Below are positions 35,069-43,621 of a stretch of DNA of 64,000 nt, piece after piece. The stretch's first letter is position 1, and each line of letters opens with the position of its first letter. A program made the position numbers and the translations under genes. Origin of the DNA: an uncultured Eubacteriales bacterium (GTDB lineage: Bacteria > Bacillota > Clostridia > Christensenellales > CAG-917); the NCBI GenBank assembly GCA_900544575.1, contig UQVO01000008.1:1-64000 (forward strand), written 5' to 3'. The notes under the pieces are model-generated. The model searched no databases and had not been told where the DNA came from. It saw only the letters and a program-made list of their open reading frames with translations.

Positions 35069-36241
35069 ATGGCAAATCAGAACCAGACGGCGGGAGGACA
35101 GGGCAGAGAGCCCAAGTTCCTGCTTTCCGGGCTCTTCGTCGACGCGGACGTCGTCGTCGAACCGGAGGAACCCGCAAAAATAGTCGTCGCCGGAATGGCG
35201 GAGGCAAGGATAAAGAAAGAGTATCCCGACGGATATTTCAAAAAGGCGGGAGCGGTGCTTCGCTCCAATTATTCCCTTTTGCTCAAAGGCTCGCTGTGGT
35301 TTGCGCCCGCGGCGCTCGTGTTTATGCTCGTGTTCCTCGTCGCGGCGCCTTTCTTCGAGCAGTACGTTATGGGCAGCGGCTACAATTTTATGATGGGCAT
35401 AGGCGTCGGAGCGTATCCCGGCGGCGACAACATTGCCCTCAGCGTCGCGAAACTTTATTGGGAAGTCTATCAGCCTCTGCTTATGATGCTTGCGGGAGCT
35501 GGCATCATCGCCGCTCCGTTCATCGCGGGGTTGTTCTACTGCGCGAAGCGCGCCTATTATCAGGACTTCTACAAACGCGTCACCCGCACGTTCTTTATGG
35601 GCTTTGCGAAATATTGGTGGAAGTTCCTCGTGACGGCGACGGTCGGCATACTCATCGCGCTCGCGATGGGCACGGCTCTCGTTTATCAGCTGCAACAGGA
35701 ACAGCTCGGCACCGCGGGAGCGGGCAGTATGGCGGCGGTCGTGCTATCATTCCTCATAGGAGCGCCCCTTCTCACCGTGCCTATGGTGATGATGTCGCTC
35801 TTCACGACATACGGGCTTTCGCTGAAAGACTCGTTCAAAGACGCGCTCGTCCTCATCGTCAACAATCCCTTTATGACGATAATCTGCGGGGTGCTCTCCG
35901 CCGCGCCTCTGCTGCTTCTGATGATAAACAACATCTTCGCCATCATCATCTGCATTGCGATGCTGCTGGTCGGTTTTGTCTATTGGGCGCAGTGCTGGGT
36001 GGCAATGGCGGACCGCGGTATGACGAAGTGCAAGGCGCTCAAAGTGTACACGGACAAGAAAAAAGCTCTCGCTCTGCGTGCGCAGAAGGGCGGCGCGGCG
36101 AAGAACAAAGCGGGCAAAGGCGGCGCGCAGACGCAGAGCGGCGCAGCGGCGCAGCCCGTCGGACAGCAGGCGAAAAAGCCCGCGGCAAAACAGGCGCCGA
36201 AGCCTTACGTCAATCCCAAAAAGAAGAAAAAGAAGAAGTAA
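35069..36241 (+). CDS. polytopic membrane protein with basic tail
   Basis: An unrecognised 390-residue protein. Residues 1-75 are soluble, then about six hydrophobic segments lie between 80 and 310 (WFAPAALVFMLVFLVAAPFF is the first). The layout is faintly like DUF624/YesL-type membrane proteins, but I cannot claim homology. The last 75 residues are a disordered Lys/Ala/Gln-rich tail ending PKKKKKKK, probably cytoplasmic and nucleic-acid or phospholipid facing. AAGGAG precedes the ATG. First gene of a three-gene operon. Confidence 0.75.
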   Translation: MANQNQTAGGQGREPKFLLSGLFVDADVVVEPEEPAKIVVAGMAEARIKKEYPDGYFKKAGAVLRSNYSLLLKGSLWFAPAALVFMLVFLVAAPFFEQYVMGSGYNFMMGIGVGAYPGGDNIALSVAKLYWEVYQPLLMMLAGAGIIAAPFIAGLFYCAKRAYYQDFYKRVTRTFFMGFAKYWWKFLVTATVGILIALAMGTALVYQLQQEQLGTAGAGSMAAVVLSFLIGAPLLTVPMVMMSLFTTYGLSLKDSFKDALVLIVNNPFMTIICGVLSAAPLLLLMINNIFAIIICIAMLLVGFVYWAQCWVAMADRGMTKCKALKVYTDKKKALALRAQKGGAAKNKAGKGGAQTQSGAAAQPVGQQAKKPAAKQAPKPYVNPKKKKKKK

Positions 36242-36247
36242 ACGCAA

Positions 36248-37930
36248 ATGGCTCAACACATCGATTTCAAACTTGACAGCGCGGATTGCACCGAACTCGG
36301 AAAGCGCGCCCTGTCCCGAGGCGAGGTCGAGAAAGCCATAGGTTATTTCAAGACCGCCTGCGGCATTGCCGACGACAGCGACTCTTACACCGAGCTGGGC
36401 TGCGCTTACGCAAAAATACACGCGTTGGATGCCTCCAACGCGGTTTTGTATACCGCGATGAGCAAGGCGCAGACGGAGGACGACGAGACTCCCGCTCTCT
36501 GGCAGCTGTGTTCCAACGCTCTGGAAGAGGGGGACGCGGAGGTCGCGGCGTATTATCTCCGCTATCTCGGCGAGGACGACAGCGCCGTGCTCGCAATGGC
36601 GGACGGCAAGGACGAACCTCGCTTCAAAGTCGCGCTGAAACCCGACCGCGAGTTTTACGAAACGCAGCTTTATTTTGCCAACGAAGCGCTTGCGGACAAC
36701 GACCTGGACGGGGCGTTGCTCTGCGTGAACGAGCTGGAAGACGCCCCCGAACCTTACCGCACGACGGCGCAGAAGATAAAGACGCTCTGCCTTTTCGCCA
36801 AAGGTGACTTCGACAAAGTGGTCGCCCTTGCGGAAGAAATGGAGAAAAAGGACCCCTCCGCGGACAACAAGGCCACGCTCGCCACGGCGTACAGCGTGCA
36901 GGAAAGGTTTGCCGAAGCGGACGCTCTGCTCGACGAAATCCTCTCTGCCGAAACTCTTGCGACGGACATCGCGCTGAAAATTCTGCCTTTGCTCGTCACC
37001 CGCGGCCGCGACGCGGACACACTCCGCGCGGCGGAAACGGTGAGCGGTGCGGTGCATTTCAGGCAGTTCAGCGAGATGTACCGTTCCGAAGCGCTCTGGA
37101 ACCTCGGCCGCAGAAAGGAAGCGATGCGCGTTATGGGCGCGGTCAACAACGTCTACGGACCGTATTGTCCCGCGTCGTATTATATGAAACTTTACCGCAC
37201 CGAACCCGACAGGGTGGAGTACGGGCACGAATGGCCGCACGCCGCGACGCTCGCCTACGTCAACAAGGTCAAGGGCATTGCCGAGACGGAGGACGTGAGC
37301 AAGATACGCTCTGCGCTCGCCTACGACGCGGAGTTCAACGAGGCGCTCAGGTGGATACTTTGGCACGCGCCGGATTTCGTGGCGTGCCCAACGCTTATGT
37401 GTCTCGCGCGAGTGCGCAACAGGACGGTGGAAAAACTCTTCCGCGAGAGGCTCATCGGCATAGGGCTGTCCTTCGACGCGATGACAATCATAATCGACTA
37501 TCTGCTTGGCGGCGGGATAAGTATGGAGTTCGACATCGTCACGCAGAACCGATTCAAACCCGTGGATTTCATCCTGCCGCGCACCTTCCACGTGCTGCCC
37601 AAACACCTGAAAAGAGCGGTGTACCGCGCCGCCTGCGACATCGTTTACACCGACGAAGACCCGACTACATATCTCGAACGGCTGGCGAGCATAATCAACG
37701 ATATGACGGCTATGGACGCCGACGGCGAGCTTGTGTGGAAGTGCAAAAACGGCAAACACATCTCTATGCTCCGCAGCGACGAAACGATAGTCGGCGTGCT
37801 GCTCGGCAGAGTGTATTTCGACGACCCCGACCCCGACGAGGACGCTATGGAACGCTACGGACTGAACGAGCGGACCTATTACAAGTACAAAAAGATTTTC
37901 TTCGGGGACGGAGAAAGCTATGAAGACTAA
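36248..37930 (+). CDS. TPR-like repeat protein
   Basis: A 560-residue cytoplasmic protein with no signal or membrane segment. The N-terminal 280 residues look like successive helical pairs of the TPR kind (GKRALSRGEVEKAIGYFKTA, AYSVQERFAEADALLDEIL), so it is likely a scaffold. The second half (from about 300) is helical with PHAATLAYVNKVKG and has no family I recognise. It begins 6 bases after the membrane protein stop and overlaps the next gene by 11 bases, so the three proteins are probably made together. Confidence 0.75.
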   Translation: MAQHIDFKLDSADCTELGKRALSRGEVEKAIGYFKTACGIADDSDSYTELGCAYAKIHALDASNAVLYTAMSKAQTEDDETPALWQLCSNALEEGDAEVAAYYLRYLGEDDSAVLAMADGKDEPRFKVALKPDREFYETQLYFANEALADNDLDGALLCVNELEDAPEPYRTTAQKIKTLCLFAKGDFDKVVALAEEMEKKDPSADNKATLATAYSVQERFAEADALLDEILSAETLATDIALKILPLLVTRGRDADTLRAAETVSGAVHFRQFSEMYRSEALWNLGRRKEAMRVMGAVNNVYGPYCPASYYMKLYRTEPDRVEYGHEWPHAATLAYVNKVKGIAETEDVSKIRSALAYDAEFNEALRWILWHAPDFVACPTLMCLARVRNRTVEKLFRERLIGIGLSFDAMTIIIDYLLGGGISMEFDIVTQNRFKPVDFILPRTFHVLPKHLKRAVYRAACDIVYTDEDPTTYLERLASIINDMTAMDADGELVWKCKNGKHISMLRSDETIVGVLLGRVYFDDPDPDEDAMERYGLNERTYYKYKKIFFGDGESYED

Positions 37931-38552
37931 GGAAGAAATGCTCAGAATGCTCGCCGTGCTCACGGACGAGGACAGACCGTATCCCGAAAGGCTGGAAGCG
38001 TACGAATATCTCCTCGAAGACTGCGACGAGATAGTCGACGATATGCTGGAAAAGTTCTATGTTTCCGAGGGCGAAACGGGCAAGATGCTCATCGAAATCC
38101 TCGCGGGCTACAAGGGCAATCCCGCAATTTATATGGGGTTGGTCAGCTATCTTTACAAGGGCGAGGACGTCGCGCTGTTTGCGCGGCTGCTCGGCAGCTA
38201 CGGCGACGAGAGAGCCATTGACCTCCTCAAAGGCTTTGCGGAAGAATACGAGTTGAATTACAACGAGTATATGGAAGTGCGCAACGCGGTCGAACAGCTC
38301 GGCGGCTACTTCGACGACGACAAGGACTATTCCGACGACCCGTTTTACAGATACCTGAAAGGTTTGGACGAGCCCGAAACGGACACCCGCCGTTCTCCCT
38401 TCGAGAATATTTTCGCCCCCGCGGAAGGTGCGGACGCGGAAGACGGAGAAGACGACGACTGCGACTGTGAAGGCGACGGCTGCGACTGTGATGACGACGG
38501 CTGCGACTGTGAAGGCGACGATTGTGACTGCCATCACCACCGTCACGGCTGA
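37920..38552 (+). CDS. acidic helical protein with CDC/His metal-type tail
   Basis: A 210-residue protein. Residues 1-150 are acidic and helical (HEAT-like in feel: FARLLGSYGDERAIDLLKGF). The C-terminus is striking: DDDCDCEGDGCDCDDDGCDC followed by EGDDCDCHHHRHG, that is four CDC motifs (eight Cys) spaced by Asp/Gly/Glu and four His at the end. Such a tail should bind metal ions. The ATG overlaps the TPR gene. No family recognised. Confidence 0.75.
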   Translation: MKTKEEMLRMLAVLTDEDRPYPERLEAYEYLLEDCDEIVDDMLEKFYVSEGETGKMLIEILAGYKGNPAIYMGLVSYLYKGEDVALFARLLGSYGDERAIDLLKGFAEEYELNYNEYMEVRNAVEQLGGYFDDDKDYSDDPFYRYLKGLDEPETDTRRSPFENIFAPAEGADAEDGEDDDCDCEGDGCDCDDDGCDCEGDDCDCHHHRHG

Positions 38553-38556
38553 GATG

Positions 38557-38585
38557 AAAAGGCGCCCCGCGGGGCGCCTTTTTTG
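38557..38585. terminator. terminator after the three-gene operon
   Basis: AAAAGGCGCCCC, GC, GGGGCGCCTTTTTT; symmetrical, also usable by the convergent YkvI-like gene. Confidence 0.92.
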
Positions 38586-38641
38586 TCCGATTTCGTTGTC
38601 CCAAAACCCGTCGTACCGGACGGACGGTTTTGCGTTTTCCC

Positions 38642-39814
38642 TCAACGCGTCCGTAACGCCGCGCGGCGGGCGGCAGTCCGTCCTTTCGCGTTTTCGCCGT
38701 GCGGCGCCGCGCGCGGTCTGCGCGGCGGTTTGTACCTGCGGCTTTTCACAAAACGGAAGAGATTGAATGCGGTGTAAACCGTCATCAGAATCCCGCACAG
38801 CCCGACGAAAGGATACAGCGCGTCGACAATGGCGTCGAAGCCGAAAAAGCTCACGGGATAAAGCAGGGCAAGGTTCAGAAATACCGCGAACGCGCGGTTG
38901 CGCGGCGCGGAATAAAACGCCGCAAAGCGCAGAAAAGGACGCCTCTTTGCCGAAGCCGCCGAAGCGCGCCCGTCCGCGGGCAGGTTTTCGGGAGAGCCCT
39001 CGCCGCGCCCGTAATTTTCGGGCGACGGAGTCCTCGCCGCGGCATAATCGCCGAGCGCGCGCCGCGCGCTTTCCGTCAGCACGTCGAGGGAGGACACGAG
39101 GGTGGTGAAGACCGCGATTACGATTAAAATGCCCGCGGCGATTTTCAATCCCACACCTTCGGCGACAGCCAAAACGGGCATTGACGAGCCGAAATCGTCA
39201 CTTAAAACTATGTTTTGGAGCACAAACAGCACCACGCCCAAAAACAGCGTGCTGAAAACGCAGGTGAGGGCGATTTCTTTTCCTTTCAGTTTTCTGCCTT
39301 CGCGGGAGATGACCATTCCGCCCATAAGCACGTCGAGCCCCGCGTAATGAACGGGCTTGACAATGGAATACGAACCGTTGAAAACGGGCGCGCCGCTTTT
39401 GATGTAGACGGCGAGCAGCAGGGCAAGCAGCAGGGGGATGAGCAGAGTGTTCGCGAGCTTGATTTTTTCCATTCCCCCCACGACGAGCACTCCCGCGAGT
39501 ATCGCCGCAACCACTCCCAGCGAAACGACTCCCGTCACGTCGTAAAGGGCGAGGTCGCAGCCCGCAAGCATAGCGGCGACGGAGGAAAACGCGGCGATGA
39601 ACACTCCCGTGCGCACCGCCGTGTTGTCGGGCAGCACTCCGAGTTTCCCCGCGGTCAGGAACAACGCTTCGGGGATTGCCATAAACGCGGCGGCGAGCGC
39701 GACGTTCAAGGGGGCGGTGTCGCCGAAAAACAGGGCGATTTCCCGTCCCGAAGCAAAGCCCGCGCCTATCACGGTGCCTATGTACAAAAAACATACTTTC
39801 GCCGCGCGCCACAT
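38642..39814 (-). CDS. YkvI-family membrane transporter
   Basis: A 390-residue transporter-like protein with about ten helices. The opening CFLYIGTVIGAGFASGREI is the hallmark of the YkvI family, an amino-acid-permease-like group of unknown substrate. Other helices follow at regular spacing to about residue 360, with a polar insertion at 275-310 (PSPENYGRGEGSPENLP) and an Arg-rich tail that are not typical. No ribosome site is seen before the ATG. It is transcribed alone toward the operon above. Confidence 0.85.
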   Translation of the reverse strand: MWRAAKVCFLYIGTVIGAGFASGREIALFFGDTAPLNVALAAAFMAIPEALFLTAGKLGVLPDNTAVRTGVFIAAFSSVAAMLAGCDLALYDVTGVVSLGVVAAILAGVLVVGGMEKIKLANTLLIPLLLALLLAVYIKSGAPVFNGSYSIVKPVHYAGLDVLMGGMVISREGRKLKGKEIALTCVFSTLFLGVVLFVLQNIVLSDDFGSSMPVLAVAEGVGLKIAAGILIVIAVFTTLVSSLDVLTESARRALGDYAAARTPSPENYGRGEGSPENLPADGRASAASAKRRPFLRFAAFYSAPRNRAFAVFLNLALLYPVSFFGFDAIVDALYPFVGLCGILMTVYTAFNLFRFVKSRRYKPPRRPRAAPHGENAKGRTAARRAALRTR

Positions 39815-39949
39815 ATAAAAAACATATTTATCTGCGAGGGCGAATATGCAGGCGTACGCTCTGCGGACGTCGGACGCGGCGGAGGGCGGCGCGATTTGTC
39901 GGGCAGCGACGAAAATCGCGTTTTTTCGCCGTTATTCTTTCATAAACCT

Positions 39950-39978
39950 TACATAATCATTAAAATGTACGTAATCAT
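39950..39978 (+). repeat. direct repeat upstream of the first XRE gene
   Basis: TACATAATCAT (39950-39960) and TACGTAATCAT (39968-39978), an 18-base period. A further GTTAA..TTAAC dyad follows to about 40003. The AT-rich control region suggests autoregulation. Confidence 0.5.
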
Positions 39979-40025
39979 AGTTAACCGTCGTCACTTTACT
40001 TAACACGTCGCGAATAATCGCAGAT

Positions 40026-40235
40026 ATGAACAATAAATTTGCTGAACGGTTATCCGAATTCCTGCGCGAAGAGAAGATTTCGCAAAGACAGTTCGCGGCA
40101 AGCATAGGCGTCACCGCGGCTTGCGTTTCTTACTGGCGCAGCGGCAAAAAGCAGCCCACGGCGGAAAATCTCTATCTCATTGCAAAGGCCTACAACCTGT
40201 CCATCGATTTTCTGCTCGGCGTGCGCGACTACTGA
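40026..40235 (+). CDS. XRE-family helix-turn-helix protein
   Basis: A 69-residue DNA-binding protein made of one Cro/C1-type domain: ISQRQFAASIGVTAACVSYWRSGKKQPTA spans the two HTH helices (seen as QRQFAASIGV and AACVSYWRSG), and it ends NLSIDFLLGVRDY as many standalone clostridial XRE proteins do. No ligand domain. It resembles the second XRE protein at 63374 in size and ending. Targets unknown. Confidence 0.88.
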   Translation: MNNKFAERLSEFLREEKISQRQFAASIGVTAACVSYWRSGKKQPTAENLYLIAKAYNLSIDFLLGVRDY

Positions 40236-40322
40236 GCGCGGGGCGTTTGCGGGGGAGTTCGCGGGGAGTCCGGGGAAGACCAAACTGAAACACGACACTA
40301 TGAACGAATGCGCACGGGGCGA

Positions 40323-40351
40323 TTGACACGGCGCGCGCTTTCGTTTATTAT
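40323..40351 (+). promoter_or_regulatory. promoter of glyS
   Basis: TTGACA at 40323-40328, 17 bases, TATTAT at 40346-40351. The leader is about 30 bases, so no T-box fits. Confidence 0.85.
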
Positions 40352-40386
40352 TTTATACCGAATAAATCATTGAAAGAAGGTGCGTT

Positions 40387-41772
40387 ATGGCAAAACTCAC
40401 GATGGATAAACTCGTCGCGCTGTGCAAAAACCGCGGGTTCATTTTCCCCGGCAGCGAAATTTACGGCGGACTTGCAAACACCTGGGACTACGGTCCCCTC
40501 GGCGTCGCGCTCAAAAACAACGTCAAAGCCGCATGGTGGAAAAAGTTCGTCACCGAAAGCCCGTACAACGTGGGCGTCGACTGCGCCATACTGATGAACC
40601 CCTCCGTCTGGCAGGCGTCGGGGCATATCGGCGGTTTTTCCGACCCGCTTATGGACTGCAAGTCCTGCAAGACCCGTCACCGCGCCGACAACCTCATAGA
40701 GGACTATATGAAAAAGAAGGGCATTGACGGCAATGTCGCAGGCTGGTCCGACGAGGAAATGGAAAAGTACATCAAGGACAACGGCATCGTGTGTCCCGTG
40801 TGCGGGAAGTCCGATTTCACTTCCATCCGCAAGTTCAACCTTATGTTCAAGACTTTCCAGGGCGTGACGGAAGACAGCGCGAGCACCATCTATCTCCGTC
40901 CCGAAACGGCGCAGGGCATTTTCGTCAATTTCAAGAATGTGCAGCGCACGACCAGGAAGCGCGTGCCCTTCGGCATAGGGCAGATAGGCAAGTCCTTCCG
41001 CAACGAAATCACGCCCGGCAACTTCATCTTCCGCGTGCGCGAATTCGAGCAGATGGAACTCGAATTCTTCTGCAAACCCGGAACAGACCTCGAATGGTTC
41101 GCCTACTGGCGCAAATTCTGCCACGAATGGCTGCTCGGTCTGGGCTTTGACGACGAGAAACTCCGTCTGCGCGACCACAGCGCGGAAGAGCTGTGCTTCT
41201 ATTCCAAAGCCACCACGGACTTCGAGTTCCTCTTCCCCTTCGGCTGGGGAGAGCTCTGGGGCGTCGCGGACCGCACGGACTACGACCTCACCCAGCACAT
41301 CAACACCAGCGGCAAGGACCTTTCCTACACCGACCCCGTCACCAACGAAAAGTATGTGCCTTACGTCATCGAGCCTTCTCTCGGCGTCGAGCGTATGGTG
41401 CTCGCGCTGCTTTGCAACGCGTACGACGAGGAAGAAGTGGGTGAGGGCGACACCCGAGTGGTGATGCATTTCCATCCCGCCGTCGCGCCCGTGAAAGTCG
41501 CGGTGCTGCCTTTGCAGAAACAGCTTGCGGACAAGGCGCAGGAGATATATGCCGAGCTTTGCAAGCATTTCGTGTGCGATTTCGACGGCACGGGGTCGAT
41601 AGGCAAGCGCTATCGCCGTCAGGACGAGATAGGCACGCCTTACTGCGTGACGGTGGACTTCGACACGCTCGAAGACGGAGCGGTCACCGTACGCGAACGC
41701 GACACGATGGCGCAGGTGCGCATCCCCGTCGAAAATCTCCGCGCTTATTTCGAGGAACAGTTCGAGTATTGA
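40387..41772 (+). CDS. glyS: glycyl-tRNA synthetase (dimeric type)
   Basis: A 461-residue class II synthetase of the alpha2 type that charges tRNA-Gly. It starts [23 protein letters not shown] with the family blocks NTWDYGPLG and [11 protein letters not shown], the metal-site [11 protein letters not shown] and CPVCGKSDF, motif 2 [17 protein letters not shown], and the anticodon-binding domain after about 370. AAGAAGG precedes the ATG. It is transcribed alone and ends at a strong terminator. Confidence 0.96.
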   Translation: MAKLTMDKLVALCKNRGFIFPGSEIYGGLANTWDYGPLGVALKNNVKAAWWKKFVTESPYNVGVDCAILMNPSVWQASGHIGGFSDPLMDCKSCKTRHRADNLIEDYMKKKGIDGNVAGWSDEEMEKYIKDNGIVCPVCGKSDFTSIRKFNLMFKTFQGVTEDSASTIYLRPETAQGIFVNFKNVQRTTRKRVPFGIGQIGKSFRNEITPGNFIFRVREFEQMELEFFCKPGTDLEWFAYWRKFCHEWLLGLGFDDEKLRLRDHSAEELCFYSKATTDFEFLFPFGWGELWGVADRTDYDLTQHINTSGKDLSYTDPVTNEKYVPYVIEPSLGVERMVLALLCNAYDEEEVGEGDTRVVMHFHPAVAPVKVAVLPLQKQLADKAQEIYAELCKHFVCDFDGTGSIGKRYRRQDEIGTPYCVTVDFDTLEDGAVTVRERDTMAQVRIPVENLRAYFEEQFEY

Positions 41773-41793
41773 GCGCGGTTCGGTCAACGGACG

Positions 41794-41820
41794 AAAGGAC
41801 GCGGAAGCGTCCTTTTTGTT
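41794..41820 (+). terminator. terminator of glyS
   Basis: AAAGGACGC, GGAA loop, GCGTCCTTT (41794-41815) followed by TTG TTTT. Confidence 0.9.
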
Positions 41821-41890
41821 TTCCTTTACACCGCGGCATTTTTGTGAAGCGCACGCGGTTGCGTTTTCATCCGAAAGCGCGCAGAGCAGA

Positions 41891-41914
41891 AAAATCCCCT
41901 CGTTGCCGAGGGGA
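41891..41914 (-). terminator. terminator of the Cys-rich miniprotein gene
   Basis: TCCCCTCG, GCAA loop on the minus strand, CGAGGGGA, followed by TTTT; about 10 bases past the stop codon. Confidence 0.85.
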
Positions 41915-41922
41915 CTTTCCGC

Positions 41923-42099
41923 TTACTTGCAGCAGTTGTTGCCGCAGAGGTTGCCGCCGCCGCAGCAGCAGAGGATGAGAAGAATGGGGAGTATGTCGCA
42001 AAGACAACCCATTCCGTTCCCGTTGCAGCAGGAGAGCAGGAGCAGCAAGAGGATGATGTTGTCGCACCCGCAGCCGCCGTTACCAAAGAAGCCGTTCAT
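41923..42099 (-). CDS. Cys-rich 58-residue miniprotein (high-cysteine chorion-like type)
   Basis: Begins MNGFFGNGGCGCDN and has 12 cysteines in 58 residues, two poly-Leu/Ile stretches (IILLLLLLSCC, ILPILLILCCC) and a Gly/Asn/Cys tail. Similar clostridial proteins are named chorion class high-cysteine HCB protein 13. Size and composition suggest a spore-surface or membrane-inserted cross-linked protein, but function is unproven. AAGGAGG precedes ATG 42099, which fixes the start; a terminator follows the stop. Confidence 0.8.
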   Translation of the reverse strand: MNGFFGNGGCGCDNIILLLLLLSCCNGNGMGCLCDILPILLILCCCGGGNLCGNNCCK

Positions 42100-42217
42100 A
42101 ATATGTACCTCCTTAAAGATTCGGATTGCTCCTACCTCACCATACGCAAACGGCGCGGATTTTGTCACCGTGCGGGCGCGGCTTCTACTTTTCGCGGGGC
42201 GGGAATATTCTTTTTAA

Positions 42218-42682
42218 GTGGATTGGGTGAAAAGAATACTCGGAATAACCGTTGCGCTTTTCTGCATTCTGCTTGTCGCGGGAGTGGGACAGTTTTGCCT
42301 TGAAATAGACTTGAAGTGGTATTCCGCGCTGATAAAACCCTCCTTTATGCCGAGTGCGTTCGGTTTCACCGTGTTGGTGTCGCTGGTGTACGCCTGTTGC
42401 GTGGCGGTCATTTCGGGGCTGGTGGTGCACAAGAGATTTTTCCCTTCGTTCGTTCTTCTTGCGGGCACGGGAGTGCTTGCGGTGATATTTCTTTTCGCGG
42501 TGTTCAGGCTGAAAAGCCTTTACGGCGGGGCGGCGGTGATGCTCGCGCTGTTTCTGCTTTCCTTCGCCGTCGAAGCGCGCTTTGCCGCAGAGGAGAGGAG
42601 CGTCGCGCTCGCGTATCTTCCCGTGTTGGTTTTCAACGGTTTTTGTCTGGTTTTGTCGTTTACGCTCGCGCTTTCCAACTGA
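42218..42682 (+). CDS. TspO/MBR-like membrane protein
   Basis: A 154-residue protein with five hydrophobic helices, the TspO number. The loop LKWYSALIKPSFMPSAFGF (about 33-51) matches the family WYxxLxKPxxxPP region, with the second proline lost. Tryptophans, normally many in TspO, are few. TspO proteins bind porphyrins and steroids; ligand here unknown. GTG at 42218 has only a weak GGCGGGA upstream; GTG 42227 is an alternative. Confidence 0.65.
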   Translation: MDWVKRILGITVALFCILLVAGVGQFCLEIDLKWYSALIKPSFMPSAFGFTVLVSLVYACCVAVISGLVVHKRFFPSFVLLAGTGVLAVIFLFAVFRLKSLYGGAAVMLALFLLSFAVEARFAAEERSVALAYLPVLVFNGFCLVLSFTLALSN

Positions 42683-42718
42683 GGAGGCGCCGTGAGGCGC
42701 TCCCTCCGCCGAAATAGC

Positions 42719-42747
42719 TTGATAACGCGGCTTTTCTTTGCTATAAT
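42719..42747 (+). promoter_or_regulatory. promoter of coaX
   Basis: TTGATA at 42719-42724, 17 bases, TATAAT at 42742-42747. Confidence 0.85.
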
Positions 42748-42799
42748 GTCTTCACTCATATATACGCCGTGCGCTCGCGCACGGGCGCGGGAGGTCCTT

Positions 42800-43573
42800 A
42801 TGCTTCTTGCAATGGACATAGGAAACACCAATGTCAAAATAGGCATTTTCAAGGGCGACGAGCTTGCGTACACATGGAGGGTGTCCACCGTGGCTTCGCA
42901 CACCGCGGACGAGTACGGTATGGTCATTTACGACCTGCTCCGTCAGGGCGGGCATTCCTTCGACGACGTGGACGGCACGGTGATGTCCTCCGTCGCGCCT
43001 TCGCTCAACTATACGATAGAGCATATGTGCTCGTACTACACGGGCAGAAGTCCGCTCGTGGTGGACCACAGGACGCGCACGGGGATAGAGATTTGCTACG
43101 ACAATCCTTCCGAACTCGGTGCGGACAGAATGGTGGGAGCTGCCGCGGCATACCGTTTTTACGGCGGTCCCGTCATCGAAGTGGACTTCGGCTCGGCGAC
43201 GACGTTCAATCTGGTGACGTCGGACGGGAAGTTCGTCGGCGGGGCGATTGCTCCCGGCGTAAAGACGGCGACGGAGTCCCTCGTGCACACCGCGGCGAAA
43301 CTTCCGCGCGTCGAACTCGCCACTCCCGAAAGCATCGTAGGCACGTCCACGCGCAGCTGTATGCAGGCGGGGATAATCTACGGCTATGCGGGGCTTGTGA
43401 AATATCTCGTGGCGCGCTATCGCGAACTGCCCGAAATGAAGGGCGCGAAAGTGGTGGCGACGGGCGGCCTTTCCGAGCTTATCGACAAGGTGGAGCCGGA
43501 ACTTATCGACATCACCGACCGCGCGCTTGCGCTCAAAGGGCTGAAATACATCTATGACCTCAACCGCGGTTGA
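42800..43573 (+). CDS. coaX: type III pantothenate kinase
   Basis: A 257-residue ASKHA-fold kinase, the first step of coenzyme A synthesis. The ATP loop MDIGNTNVKIGIF is at residues 5-17; the pantothenate and dimer motifs SELGADRMVGAAAA (about 97) and EVDFGSATTFN (about 120) are intact. Start ATG 42800 follows GGGAGG. It is followed by hom after about 50 bases, so they may be cotranscribed. Confidence 0.95.
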   Translation: MLLAMDIGNTNVKIGIFKGDELAYTWRVSTVASHTADEYGMVIYDLLRQGGHSFDDVDGTVMSSVAPSLNYTIEHMCSYYTGRSPLVVDHRTRTGIEICYDNPSELGADRMVGAAAAYRFYGGPVIEVDFGSATTFNLVTSDGKFVGGAIAPGVKTATESLVHTAAKLPRVELATPESIVGTSTRSCMQAGIIYGYAGLVKYLVARYRELPEMKGAKVVATGGLSELIDKVEPELIDITDRALALKGLKYIYDLNRG

Positions 43574-43621
43574 GCAAACGAAATCAGCGGCGAAAGCCGA
43601 CACAATACGACAGGAGAATTT

